Shown one piece after another: positions 1-8,554 of a DNA stretch of 64,000 bases (position 1 is its first letter; each line of letters begins with the position of its first letter). The stretch is taken from contig NZ_JBHLWB010000009.1 in assembly GCF_042433055.1 (NCBI RefSeq), forward strand, positions 62,001 through 126,000, written 5' to 3'. The notes below the pieces were generated by a model. It did no database searches and was not told where the DNA came from. It saw nothing but the letters and a program-made list of their open reading frames with translations. Made by a program: the position numbers and the translations under genes. Source of the stretch: Gallibacterium trehalosifermentans. GTDB taxonomy: Bacteria; Pseudomonadota; Gammaproteobacteria; Enterobacterales; Pasteurellaceae.

Positions 1-1151
1 TCTTTATTCGTTCTTATCATACTAGTCAAGAGTTGGGCATTTCGCCAAATGCAAATTATTCACGTGTTAAAGCGAACTATTTCTCATTTGGCTATTTTAT
101 TGGTCGTGTTTTACCATACCATACGCTCTCTTTGTCAGATATTCCTGAATATTCCTATCCAAAACCAGCGGTGAAGTCAGCGCTAGAAATAAAGAATATT
201 ATTTTTATTATGGGAGAAAGTGAGTCAGCTTCCCATGTTTCCTATTTTGGTTATGCAAGAGAGACAACCCCGTTTTTTAGTAAATTAGCACAGCAGCACC
301 CAGATGCTATTATTAAACAGAGTTATTCAGCTGGGTTTATGACGGCTGTATCATTACCACTCTTTTTTAATGCTATCCCTTATCCAAATGGAATGTTGCA
401 GATGATGAAAGGGGATACTAATTTATTTAATTTAGCCAAACAGCAACATTATCAAACTTATTTTTATTCAAGTCAGCCAGAAAACCAAATGATGATTATG
501 AATTTGATAGGAAAAGCGTGGATTGATACGTTACGTTTTCCAACCGATGAGGGCTATAAAATTTCTGAGTTAATGCCTGACAAAAATTTATTGCCACATT
601 TGTATAATATTAATTTAGATCAAGGACATAACTTTGTTGTATTACATCAACGTGGCTCGCATGGGGTTTATGGTGAATCATTAACTGAAGATGAAAAAAT
701 TTTTAAAGGTAAAACGCCATTAGATGAATATGATAATACTATCTATAATACAGATCGGATTATTGAGCAGGTTTATCACTATTTATCTCAGCGAGAACAA
801 CAGGATTGGCTATTAGTCTATACCTCTGATCATGGGCAAAATGTAACAAGTAAGTATCAGAATCAAGGAACACAAGCAGAAGCTAACTATGTTGTTCCAT
901 TAATGCTTTTCACGCCCAATGTCGCTTTACAGCAAAAAATCACTACAATTTTTCAACAATGTAAAGTGGCATACCATCAACAATTATCAACATTGTTAAT
1001 CAATTTGATGGGATATGATATGCCAATATCTACTTGTGAACAGGGCGTTGTTACAGGAAATTTTGTTACTGGTGATGCGGGTTATTTAAAAATTTATCCA
1101 GATGGACATTCAGAGTATATTTATCCAACAAAAGGACGGATTAAAAACTAA
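1..1151 (+). CDS. Phosphoethanolamine transferase-like sulfatase-fold protein (5' end missing)
   Basis: The reading frame is open to the left edge (first full codon at base 3), so the N-terminal part, where this family carries its membrane helices, lies outside the window. What remains is the alkaline-phosphatase-fold catalytic domain. The motif GESESASHVSYFGY contains the likely nucleophile, a Ser at bases 219-221 where EptA-type enzymes usually have Thr. HQRGSHG (about 645-665) and TSDHGQN (about 822-842) supply further metal and substrate ligands. Family members transfer phosphoethanolamine from phosphatidylethanolamine to lipid A, LPS core or glucans on the periplasmic face of the inner membrane. 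I cannot tell which acceptor this one uses. A bidirectional terminator follows directly. Confidence 0.8.
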   Translation, partial: FIRSYHTSQELGISPNANYSRVKANYFSFGYFIGRVLPYHTLSLSDIPEYSYPKPAVKSALEIKNIIFIMGESESASHVSYFGYARETTPFFSKLAQQHPDAIIKQSYSAGFMTAVSLPLFFNAIPYPNGMLQMMKGDTNLFNLAKQQHYQTYFYSSQPENQMMIMNLIGKAWIDTLRFPTDEGYKISELMPDKNLLPHLYNINLDQGHNFVVLHQRGSHGVYGESLTEDEKIFKGKTPLDEYDNTIYNTDRIIEQVYHYLSQREQQDWLLVYTSDHGQNVTSKYQNQGTQAEANYVVPLMLFTPNVALQQKITTIFQQCKVAYHQQLSTLLINLMGYDMPISTCEQGVVTGNFVTGDAGYLKIYPDGHSEYIYPTKGRIKN

Positions 1152-1156
1152 TAAAA

Positions 1157-1195
1157 AAACGCCAGAATTTAAATGTTCTGGCGTTTGTTTTTTCA
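1157..1195. terminator. Bidirectional intrinsic terminator
   Basis: Inverted repeat AAACGCCAGAA (1157-1167) and TTCTGGCGTTT (1176-1186) with a T-rich tail on the plus side and an A-run on the other, between the convergent transferase and zapG genes. It can serve both. Confidence 0.8.
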
Positions 1196-1198
1196 CTA

Positions 1199-1597
1199 TT
1201 AACTTTCGTGTTTGAATAAACCAGAAGAACCTTCAGAATAATCTTTTGGTTGCTCTTGTTTTGGTTTATCTGTTAGGGTTGGATTTTCTTGTGTAAGAGC
1301 GAAAATCTCTTTGTGGTTATCGGGTAAAAGATTGGTCGAACTATTCGCAAAATGTTGGTATAACTTTTGATAATCTTGCGCCAAACTTTTCATTAAATCA
1401 GCGGTTTCAACAAAGTGTTTTTCTAATTGTGCTTTCTGTTCTGCGATAGTATCTTGCGCTTTTCTAAGTTCTTGTTGGGTTTGTTTTTGTGCTTTAACGC
1501 TACCATTGGTAAAGCGCGCAACTAAATAACCAATAAAAAATCCAATAATTAAACCGATGAGCAAAATTTGCCACATTTCTTCAGTCCAGTTTTGCAT
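1199..1597 (-). CDS. zapG: ZapG/YhcB family cell-division-associated inner-membrane protein (DUF1043)
   Basis: A 132-residue protein with one N-terminal membrane helix (about residues 9-28, LLIGLIIGFFIGYLVARF). A coiled-coil stretch follows (about 35-85, rich in Gln, Lys and Glu), then a polar low-complexity tail. This is the architecture and length of YhcB, renamed ZapG, which in Escherichia coli contributes to envelope integrity and division. The glycine-rich helix followed by ARF and a long helix is what I recognise; no catalytic residues are expected. The gene stands alone, with a ribosome-binding site AGGAG just upstream of its ATG, and ends against the shared terminator with the gene on the opposite strand. 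Confidence 0.85.
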   Translation of the reverse strand: MQNWTEEMWQILLIGLIIGFFIGYLVARFTNGSVKAQKQTQQELRKAQDTIAEQKAQLEKHFVETADLMKSLAQDYQKLYQHFANSSTNLLPDNHKEIFALTQENPTLTDKPKQEQPKDYSEGSSGLFKHES

Positions 1598-1749
1598 ATA
1601 ACACTCCTTAACAACCTAGATGAATACATTAAAATCATCATAATCATTTCTCAAAAACTTGTCTTGTAGTAATCTTCATTTCTTTGTGGTAGCTCACAGA
1701 AAAAATTTAAAATATTGTTATTAAGATATTTCAAGAAAAGACTATATAA

Positions 1750-1765
1750 AAGCAATCGTTTGCTT
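1750..1765 (+). promoter_or_regulatory. PurR operator (PUR box) upstream of purH
   Basis: AAGCAATCGTTTGCTT is a near-perfect 16-bp palindrome matching the PurR consensus ACGCAAACGTTTGCGT in its core. It lies 58 bp before the purH start, where PurR represses purH in related bacteria. It implies purine repression of purH and probably of the genes behind it. Confidence 0.75.
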
Positions 1766-1822
1766 TATACTTATGCCCGCAAATTTTCTCATCTTTTTTC
1801 ATATCAAACAAAGGAATAAATA

Positions 1823-3424
1823 ATGCAGGAACAACGTCCTATCCAACGTGCTTTAATTAGTGTTTCCGATAAAACTGGTATTGTTGAATTTGCTCAAGGT
1901 TTAATTCAACGTGGTGTACAAATTCTTTCTACAGGCGGTACAGCTAAATTACTTTTAGAAAATGGCTTAACGGTAACGGAAGTATCTGATTACACGCAAT
2001 TTCCAGAGATGATGGATGGGCGCGTGAAAACCTTACATCCAAAGGTACATGGTGGCATTTTAGGTCGTCGTGGGATTGATGATGAAGTAATGGCTAAACA
2101 TCATATTGATCGTATCGATATGGTGGTGGTGAATTTATATCCTTTTGCTCAAACCGTCGCAAAACCAGATTGTACCTTAGAGGATGCAGTAGAAAATATT
2201 GATATTGGCGGACCAACAATGGTGCGTTCCGCTGCAAAAAATCATAAAGATGTTGCGATTGTAGTGAATAATGCGGATTTTGCTGCAATTTTGGCAGAAA
2301 TGGATCAAAACCAAAATTCATTAACATTTGCTACACGTTTTGATTTAGCAATTAAGGCATTTGAACATACCGCGCAATATGATGCAATGATTGCGAATTA
2401 CTTCGGTCGTTTAGTTAAACCATATCTTGGTGCAGAACAAGAGGAACTTGATAACCCTTGTGGTCAATTCCCTCGCACCTTGAATCTGAATTTTATTCGT
2501 AAACAAACCATGCGTTATGGTGAGAATTCACATCAAAATGCGGCATTTTATATTGAAAAAGAGTTAAAAGAAGCGAGTGTGGCAACGGCTGAACAGTTAC
2601 AAGGTAAAGCATTGTCTTATAACAATATTGCGGATACCGATGCGGCATTAGAATGTGTGAAAGAGTTTAATGAGCCAGCCTGTGTGATTGTTAAGCACGC
2701 TAATCCTTGTGGTGTCGCTTTAGGCAAAGATTTATTAGAAGCCTATAATCGAGCGTATCAAACTGATCCAACTTCTGCATTTGGTGGCATTATCGCATTT
2801 AACCGTGAATTAGATGCTGAAACAGCAAAAACGATTATTGAACGCCAATTTGTAGAAGTGATTATTGCCCCAGTGATTTCTGCTGAGGCGAAAGAGGTAT
2901 TAAAAGCGAAGAAAAATGTTCGTGTCTTAGAATGTGGTGAATGGCAACAACGTCAACCACGTTTAGATTTTAAACGGGTAAATGGTGGTTTATTAGTGCA
3001 AGAAGCCGACCTTGGTATGGTTGCGTTAGAAGATTTACAAGTGGTGAGTAAACGTAAGCCAACAGACGAAGAATTAAAAGATCTTTTATTCTGCTGGAAA
3101 GTGGCAAAATATGTGAAATCAAATGCAATAGTCTATGCAAAAAATAATCAAACTATTGGGATTGGTGCAGGACAAATGAGCCGAGTTTATTCTGCAAAAA
3201 TAGCGGGTATTAAAGCAGAAGATGAAGGTTTAGAAGTAAAAGGTACAGTAATGGCGTCTGATGCATTCTTCCCATTCCGTGATGGTATTGATGCTGCTGC
3301 GAAAGTCGGCGTAACTTGTGTGATTCACCCAGGTGGTTCAATTCGTGATCAAGAAGTGATTGATGCCGCAGATGAACATAATATGGTGATGGTATTAACA
3401 GGTATGCGTCATTTTAGACACTAA
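1823..3424 (+). CDS. purH: Bifunctional AICAR formyltransferase / IMP cyclohydrolase
   Basis: The last two steps of de novo IMP synthesis: AICAR is formylated from 10-formyl-tetrahydrofolate, then FAICAR is cyclised to IMP. The 533-residue protein is full length (E. coli 529). The N-terminal MGS-like cyclohydrolase domain (about 1-195) begins RALISVSDKTGIVEFA and carries LSTGGTAKLL and GRVKTLHPKVHGGILGRR. The C-terminal transformylase domain carries the KHANPCG motif (about residue 290) and ends GMRHFRH as in other PurH proteins. The start ATG has the upstream AAAGGAAT. A PurR box lies in front. It is followed at 24 bp by an unknown exported protein and then purD, so all three are probably co-transcribed. 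Confidence 0.97.
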   Translation: MQEQRPIQRALISVSDKTGIVEFAQGLIQRGVQILSTGGTAKLLLENGLTVTEVSDYTQFPEMMDGRVKTLHPKVHGGILGRRGIDDEVMAKHHIDRIDMVVVNLYPFAQTVAKPDCTLEDAVENIDIGGPTMVRSAAKNHKDVAIVVNNADFAAILAEMDQNQNSLTFATRFDLAIKAFEHTAQYDAMIANYFGRLVKPYLGAEQEELDNPCGQFPRTLNLNFIRKQTMRYGENSHQNAAFYIEKELKEASVATAEQLQGKALSYNNIADTDAALECVKEFNEPACVIVKHANPCGVALGKDLLEAYNRAYQTDPTSAFGGIIAFNRELDAETAKTIIERQFVEVIIAPVISAEAKEVLKAKKNVRVLECGEWQQRQPRLDFKRVNGGLLVQEADLGMVALEDLQVVSKRKPTDEELKDLLFCWKVAKYVKSNAIVYAKNNQTIGIGAGQMSRVYSAKIAGIKAEDEGLEVKGTVMASDAFFPFRDGIDAAAKVGVTCVIHPGGSIRDQEVIDAADEHNMVMVLTGMRHFRH

Positions 3425-3448
3425 TTTAATAGTTATAAGGAAGCAAGA

Positions 3449-4150
3449 GTGCCTCTATTAAGACGATTGTTATTAATTGCTATTAGCTTGCCAATAAGCG
3501 TTCACGCAGCAACTAAAATAGAGATTAAAGGGGAGCAAATTGATTTTCCTCCGCCACAGAAATCTAAGCTGGCTTTCTTTTCTGGAGATCCTAAAGGGAT
3601 ATATGTAACAGAATACACAGATGCGAAAGACAAAGTTGATTCTTGGAAAACGTATCTTATAAGTGATTCACGTTATCCGCATCATATGGGAAGTTGGCTC
3701 GATTTAATCGCATTTGCGTTAGGCACATTACAAGAAAAATGTCCTACAATTAGATTTTCAGAGATTGAACCGTTATTAAGTAATATTTTTCCAGGTAAAG
3801 CGGTGGCAGTTGCTTATTATTGCCCAGAAAAATTACCTAATGCACCTTATGGTGAAGCCGCATTAAATTTTTTCTTGGAAGGAGAAGATTATAACTTTCA
3901 TCATTGGCATTCTTGGCGACCACAAGAAAAACCTAAGGAAGAAGATATATTTGGAGTAAATCATTTTTCTTTACTGACAGATTATATAGTGATGCGTGAG
4001 TATCTTTCTATTTGTAATCCAGAAAAAGGTAAACCTTGTCGTTACAATAAGCTCTACCCACACAAGAATAAGTGGCAAGGTCGTGCTTCTGATTTATCAG
4101 AAGATGATCTAAAAAGATTTACAACGCAAAAAGAGTTATTTCATAAATAA
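3449..4150 (+). CDS. Unrecognised exported protein inserted between purH and purD
   Basis: A 233-residue protein starting at GTG with AAGGA just upstream. The N-terminus (PLLRRLLLIAISLPISVHAA) is a typical Sec signal peptide with a likely cleavage after VHA, so the mature protein should be periplasmic. It has three cysteine pairs' worth of candidates (KCPTIRF, YYCPEKL, SICNPEKGKPCRY) and an aromatic, His-rich middle (NFHHWHSWRP). I recognise no domain. It sits 24 bp after purH and 18 bp before purD with no terminator, so it should share purine regulation, although an exported protein has no evident role in IMP synthesis. Function unknown. Confidence 0.75.
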   Translation: MPLLRRLLLIAISLPISVHAATKIEIKGEQIDFPPPQKSKLAFFSGDPKGIYVTEYTDAKDKVDSWKTYLISDSRYPHHMGSWLDLIAFALGTLQEKCPTIRFSEIEPLLSNIFPGKAVAVAYYCPEKLPNAPYGEAALNFFLEGEDYNFHHWHSWRPQEKPKEEDIFGVNHFSLLTDYIVMREYLSICNPEKGKPCRYNKLYPHKNKWQGRASDLSEDDLKRFTTQKELFHK

Positions 4151-4168
4151 ATATAAATAAGGTGTTAA

Positions 4169-5458
4169 ATGAAAATTTTAATTATTGGAAATGGTGGACG
4201 TGAACACGCTTTAACCTGGAAAGTAGCCCAATCACCATTAGCAGAAAAAGTATTTGTTGCACCCGGAAATGTTGGTACGGCACAAGAAGCAAAAGTGGAA
4301 AATGTTGCCATTAGTGCAACCGATATTACGGCTTTAGTGGAGTTTGCTAAGCAGCAACAAATTGATTTAACGATTGTTGGCCCTGAAGCACCATTAGTTA
4401 TTGGTGTGGTTGATGCGTTTCGTGCGGCAGGTTTAAAGATTTTTGGTCCAACCAAAGCCGCAGCCCAATTAGAAGGTTCAAAAGCCTTTACTAAAGATTT
4501 TTTAGCTCGTCATCATATTCCGACAGCAGAATATCAAACTTTTACCCAAGTTGAACCTGCATTAGCTTATTTGCAAAAGAAAGGCGCACCAATCGTGATT
4601 AAAGCAGATGGTTTAGCTGCTGGTAAAGGCGTAATTGTTGCCATGACACTAGCTGAAGCAGAAGCTGCCGTGAAAGATATGCTTTCTGGTAATGCGTTTG
4701 GTGAAGCGGGAAGTCGAGTGGTTATTGAGGAATACCTTGATGGCGAAGAAGCTAGTTTTATTGTGATGGTCGATGGTAAAAACGTTGAACCTATGGCAAC
4801 GAGCCAAGATCACAAACGTGTTGGTGAGGGAGATACAGGGTTAAATACTGGCGGAATGGGAGCCTATTCACCTGCACCAGTGGTTACCCCTGAAATTCAT
4901 CAACGTATTATGCAGGAAGTGATTTACCCAACTGTGAATGGCATGGCGGCAGAAAATAATGTTTATACAGGTTTTCTCTATGCAGGATTAATGATTATGC
5001 CAAATGGACAGCCGAAAGTGATAGAGTTTAATTGCCGTTTTGGGGATCCTGAAACGCAACCAATTATGTTACGCTTACAATCTGATTTAGTGGAACTTTG
5101 TTTAGCTGCTTGTGATGGTAAGTTAGATCAAGTTCAATCACAATGGTGTGAGCAAGCTGCGTTGGGTATTGTATTGGCTGCAGAGGGGTATCCTGATACG
5201 CCGCGGAAAAGTGATGTGATTGAGGGGTTAGCACAAGCGGCAAAACTTGATGGCAAAGTTTTCTTTGCTGGTGTTGAGCAACAGGGCGAGCATATTGTAA
5301 CGAATGGCGGACGTGTTCTTTGTGCGACGGCATTAGGTGATAGCGTGCAAGCAGCACAACAAAAAGCATTACAATTAGCTGAAACCATTACTTGGCAAGG
5401 GCGTTTCTATCGCCGTGATATTGGCTATCGTGCGATTGCTCGAGAAAAAGAAAAATAA
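4169..5458 (+). CDS. purD: Phosphoribosylamine--glycine ligase (GAR synthetase)
   Basis: Joins glycine to 5-phosphoribosylamine using ATP, the second step of purine synthesis, in the cytoplasm. The 429-residue length equals the E. coli enzyme. The N-terminal domain opens MKILIIGNGGREHALTWK and contains IVGPEAPLVIG. The ATP-grasp domain (about 100-330) shows KADGLAAGKGV, EEYLDGEEASF, TGGMGAYSPAP and EFNCRFGDPETQ, which carry the ATP and metal ligands. The start has a good AAGGTG Shine-Dalgarno. It belongs to the purH cluster, and its substrate glycine is produced by the glyA product encoded just downstream. Confidence 0.97.
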   Translation: MKILIIGNGGREHALTWKVAQSPLAEKVFVAPGNVGTAQEAKVENVAISATDITALVEFAKQQQIDLTIVGPEAPLVIGVVDAFRAAGLKIFGPTKAAAQLEGSKAFTKDFLARHHIPTAEYQTFTQVEPALAYLQKKGAPIVIKADGLAAGKGVIVAMTLAEAEAAVKDMLSGNAFGEAGSRVVIEEYLDGEEASFIVMVDGKNVEPMATSQDHKRVGEGDTGLNTGGMGAYSPAPVVTPEIHQRIMQEVIYPTVNGMAAENNVYTGFLYAGLMIMPNGQPKVIEFNCRFGDPETQPIMLRLQSDLVELCLAACDGKLDQVQSQWCEQAALGIVLAAEGYPDTPRKSDVIEGLAQAAKLDGKVFFAGVEQQGEHIVTNGGRVLCATALGDSVQAAQQKALQLAETITWQGRFYRRDIGYRAIAREKEK

Positions 5459-5539
5459 TTCAATAAATGCTTCTAAAGTGTTAAAAAGCATGATGATTGA
5501 ATTTATGAATAAAACGATTTCTACAGATAGCGGTTTGTA

Positions 5540-5552
5540 TGAATAGTTTTCA
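5540..5552 (+). promoter_or_regulatory. Candidate MetR-type site upstream of glyA
   Basis: TGAATAGTTTTCA fits TGAA-N5-TTCA, the half-sites bound by MetR, about 105 bp before the glyA start. MetR activates glyA in E. coli. The central base (G) differs from the A/T preferred, and the motif is short enough to occur by chance. Confidence 0.3.
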
Positions 5553-5655
5553 TTATAGAGATGAAAAAATAGCGAGAAGATTTTAATTACACCTTGTAAA
5601 TAAATAGGTACACTTAATAACCTTCCATCATCATTTTATTAGAGAGGAAATCCTG

Positions 5656-6909
5656 ATGTTAAAAAGAAGTATGAATATTGCTGATTACGATCCAATTTTA
5701 TGGCAAGCAATCCAAGATGAGGATCGTCGTCAAGAAGAACATATCGAATTAATTGCTTCTGAAAACTATGCCAGCCCACGTGTAATACAAGCACAAGGTT
5801 CACAATTAACCAATAAATATGCAGAGGGTTATCCAGGTAAACGTTATTACGGCGGCTGTGAATATGTCGATATTATTGAGCAACTCGCGATTGATCGTGC
5901 GAAAGAACTATTTGGCGCAGATTATGCGAATGTGCAACCACACTCAGGTTCACAAGCGAATGCAGCGGTTTATATGGCGTTACTTGAACCAGGCGATACG
6001 ATTTTAGGTATGAGTTTGGCGCATGGCGGACATTTAACTCACGGTGCATCAGTGAGTTTCTCAGGGAAAATTTATCATGCAGAGCAATATGGTATTACTG
6101 ATGAAGGACTCATTGATTATGACGCATTGCGTCAACAAGCTTTGGCAGTGAAACCAAAAATGATTGTTGGTGGTTTCTCGGCATATTCACAAGTTGTTGA
6201 TTGGAAAAAAATGCGTGAAATTGCTGATGAAGTGGGGGCATATTTATTCGTTGATATGGCTCATGTTGCAGGTTTAATCGCCGCAGGTGTGTATCCAAAT
6301 CCATTAGAGCATGCTCATATTGTAACGACAACCACGCATAAAACATTAGCAGGTCCACGTGGCGGTTTAATCTTAGCAAAAGGTGGTTCAGAAGAACTCT
6401 ATAAGAAATTAAATAGTGCCGTATTCCCAGCAGGGCAAGGTGGTCCATTAATGCATGTTATTGCGGCAAAAGCGGTTTGTTTCAAAGAGGCTATGGAGCC
6501 AGAGTTTAAAGCTTACCAACAACAGGTGGTAAAAAATGCAAAAGCAATGGTAGAGGTGTTTAAACAACGCGGCTATGACATTGTGTCAAATGGTACAGAA
6601 AACCACTTATTCCTTGTTAATTTAGTGAAGAAAGGTTTAACTGGGAAAGCAGCTGATGCAGCACTAGGTCGAGCTAATATTACGGTGAATAAAAATGCAG
6701 TACCAAATGATCCGAAAAGTCCATTTGTTACTTCAGGTATTCGTGTTGGTACACCATCAATTACTCGTCGTGGCTTCAAAGAAGCGGAAGCTCAAGAATT
6801 GGCAGGTTGGATATGTGATGTTTTAGATGATATTGAAAACGAAGCCGTAATTGAAGCAACGAAAGAGAAAGTATTGGCAATTTGTCGTCGTTTACCAGTA
6901 TATGCTTAA
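5656..6909 (+). CDS. glyA: Serine hydroxymethyltransferase
   Basis: PLP enzyme that interconverts serine and glycine while loading one-carbon units onto tetrahydrofolate. At 417 residues it has exactly the E. coli length and begins MLKRSMNIADYDPILW, matching the family start, which decides against the inner ATG. Visible motifs are HSGSQANAAVY (PLP phosphate contacts), GMSLAHGGHLTHG, DMAHVAGLIAAG and VTTTTHKTLAGPRGG with the Schiff-base lysine near residue 229. It is separated from purD by 197 bp and has its own AGAGAGGAAA ribosome site. It supplies glycine and formyl groups to the purine genes upstream. A clear terminator follows. Confidence 0.97.
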   Translation: MLKRSMNIADYDPILWQAIQDEDRRQEEHIELIASENYASPRVIQAQGSQLTNKYAEGYPGKRYYGGCEYVDIIEQLAIDRAKELFGADYANVQPHSGSQANAAVYMALLEPGDTILGMSLAHGGHLTHGASVSFSGKIYHAEQYGITDEGLIDYDALRQQALAVKPKMIVGGFSAYSQVVDWKKMREIADEVGAYLFVDMAHVAGLIAAGVYPNPLEHAHIVTTTTHKTLAGPRGGLILAKGGSEELYKKLNSAVFPAGQGGPLMHVIAAKAVCFKEAMEPEFKAYQQQVVKNAKAMVEVFKQRGYDIVSNGTENHLFLVNLVKKGLTGKAADAALGRANITVNKNAVPNDPKSPFVTSGIRVGTPSITRRGFKEAEAQELAGWICDVLDDIENEAVIEATKEKVLAICRRLPVYA

Positions 6910-6921
6910 TCATTCTTTCTT

Positions 6922-6952
6922 AGCCCTCTCTTTTAGAGAGGGCTTTATTTTT
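6922..6952 (+). terminator. Intrinsic terminator of glyA
   Basis: Perfect 9-bp stem AGCCCTCTC (6922-6930) / GAGAGGGCT (6936-6944), 5-nt loop, then a T-rich tract. Confidence 0.9.
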
Positions 6953-7006
6953 CTAATCAATTTCTTTTTTAAACCAATCAAACATCGATTTCTTACGATA
7001 TATTTT

Positions 7007-7046
7007 GTTGAATAGATATGCAAAAAACATTAATATATTTGCATTA
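7007..7046 (+). promoter_or_regulatory. Candidate ArgR boxes upstream of artP
   Basis: The 18-bp window 7007-7024 contains TGAATAGATATGCA, nine of ten matches to the ARG-box half-sites TGAAT and ATTCA. A weaker AT-rich partner (7029-7046, ending TTTGCATTA) follows with the short gap typical of paired ARG boxes. Arginine-dependent repression of an arginine transporter is expected, but the second box is poor. Confidence 0.4.
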
Positions 7047-7076
7047 TTGCTAATCTTAATCTAGAGCATATCCTTA

Positions 7077-7805
7077 ATGACCATCAGTATTAAAAATGTG
7101 AACTTTTTTTATGGTTCCACACAAGCTTTATTTGACATAAATTTGACCGCTGAACAAGGTGATATTGTGGTTTTGCTTGGTCCAAGTGGCGCAGGGAAAA
7201 GTACATTGATCCGCACGTTAAATCTACTTGAAGTACCGAAAAGTGGTGAATTGGTGATTGCAAATAATCGCTTTGACCTCTCGACGAATAATGATCCAAA
7301 GCAAATTCGTCAATTACGCCAAGATGTAGGAATGGTATTCCAACAATACCATCTTTGGCCACATATGACTGTGATACAAAATTTAATCGAAGCACCAATG
7401 AAAGTACTTGGATTAAATGAACAAACTGCTAAGCAGCAAGCATTAGGTTTATTAGAACGTTTACGTTTAGAAGAGCACGCAGATCGTTATCCACTCCATT
7501 TATCGGGAGGGCAACAACAGCGTGTTGCAATCGCACGGGCGTTAATGATGAAACCTCAAGTGCTTCTCTTTGATGAACCAACGGCAGCATTAGATCCAGA
7601 AATTACGGCACAAGTTGTTTCTATTATCCAAGAGTTACAACAAACAGGCATTACACAATTTATCGTTACCCACGAGGTTAATGTTGCTCGTAAAACAGCA
7701 ACGAAAGTGGTGTATATGGAACAAGGGCGGATTATTGAAGTGGGCGATGCGTCTTGTTTTGAAAATCCACAAACTGAACAATTTAAGCAATATTTATCAC
7801 ACTAA
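7077..7805 (+). CDS. artP: Arginine ABC transporter ATPase
   Basis: ATP-hydrolysing subunit of the arginine importer, on the cytoplasmic face. The 242-residue protein carries Walker A (GPSGAGKST, about residue 36), the Q-loop region (GMVFQQYHLWPHMT), the ABC signature (LSGGQQQRVAIARAL) and Walker B (VLLFDEPTAALDP), then the H-loop (FIVTHEVNVA). The stretches NLLE, PMKVLGL and DRYPLHLSGG and the ending KQYLSH match ArtP rather than GlnQ or HisP. Start chosen: ATG at 7077, 'atgaccatcagt'. First gene of artPIQM, in the enterobacterial order, 21 bp before artI. Candidate ArgR boxes precede it. Confidence 0.93.
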   Translation: MTISIKNVNFFYGSTQALFDINLTAEQGDIVVLLGPSGAGKSTLIRTLNLLEVPKSGELVIANNRFDLSTNNDPKQIRQLRQDVGMVFQQYHLWPHMTVIQNLIEAPMKVLGLNEQTAKQQALGLLERLRLEEHADRYPLHLSGGQQQRVAIARALMMKPQVLLFDEPTAALDPEITAQVVSIIQELQQTGITQFIVTHEVNVARKTATKVVYMEQGRIIEVGDASCFENPQTEQFKQYLSH

Positions 7806-7826
7806 GATCCTTACAGGAGAAATACA

Positions 7827-8549
7827 ATGAAAAAAGTATTATTAGCAAGCTTATTATTTGGCGCAGCAGTTGCAGCAAATGCACAAACAATTACATTTGC
7901 GATGGAGCCAACCTACCCACCTTTTGAAAATACTAATGAAAAAGGGGAAATTGTTGGTTTTGATGTTGATATAGCAAGTGCAATCTGTAAGGAGATCCAA
8001 GCAGATTGTAAATTTACTAGCCAATCTTTCGATAGCTTAATTGCAGGGCTTAAGTTTAAACGTTTTGATGCTGCAATTTCTGCAATAGATATTACGGAAG
8101 AGCGGGCAAAACAAGTGGGTTTTTCTGATCCTTACTATGATAGTTCGGCAAGTTTCGTTGCGGTAAAAGAAGGAATTACATTAGAAAATGCGAAAAATGT
8201 TGGTGTACAAAACGGAACCACTTTCCAACAGTATGTTGCAGCAAAAGCTAAGCAATATAGTAGTAAACCATATTCAACATTACAAAATGCAATTTTAGAT
8301 CTGAAAAATGGTCGTATTGATATTATTTTTGGTGATACAGCGGTATTAGCAGAATGGATTAAAACGGATAAATCAGTGCATTTTATCGGGGATAAAGTAA
8401 CCGATAAGCAATACTTTGGTAATGGCTTAGGTATTGCGGTAAACAAAAACAATACTGAATTGTTGCAACAGTTAAATAAAGGTTTAGCGGCAATTAAAGC
8501 AAATGGTCAATATCAAGCAATTTACGACAAATGGATGTCTGGTAAATAA
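7827..8549 (+). CDS. artI: Arginine-binding periplasmic protein
   Basis: Solute receptor for the Art importer. A 240-residue protein with a Sec signal peptide (MKKVLLASLLFGAAVAANA, cleavage before Gln). The mature part is a class-II-type binding protein: FAMEPTYPPFENTNEKGEIVGFD at its start is the classic amino-acid-binding signature, followed by DSLIAGLKFKRFDA, GVQNGTTFQQY, DIIFGDTAV and the C-terminal GLAAIKANGQYQAIYDKW. Only one Art binding protein is present, whereas E. coli has ArtI and ArtJ. It has a strong ACAGGAG ribosome site and is 5 bp before artQ. Confidence 0.92.
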   Translation: MKKVLLASLLFGAAVAANAQTITFAMEPTYPPFENTNEKGEIVGFDVDIASAICKEIQADCKFTSQSFDSLIAGLKFKRFDAAISAIDITEERAKQVGFSDPYYDSSASFVAVKEGITLENAKNVGVQNGTTFQQYVAAKAKQYSSKPYSTLQNAILDLKNGRIDIIFGDTAVLAEWIKTDKSVHFIGDKVTDKQYFGNGLGIAVNKNNTELLQQLNKGLAAIKANGQYQAIYDKWMSGK

Positions 8550-8554
8550 GAACA

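Noticed and set aside
5464..5494. Hairpin ATGCTT / AAGCAT after purD as a terminator
   Set aside because: Short stem, long loop and no T-run.
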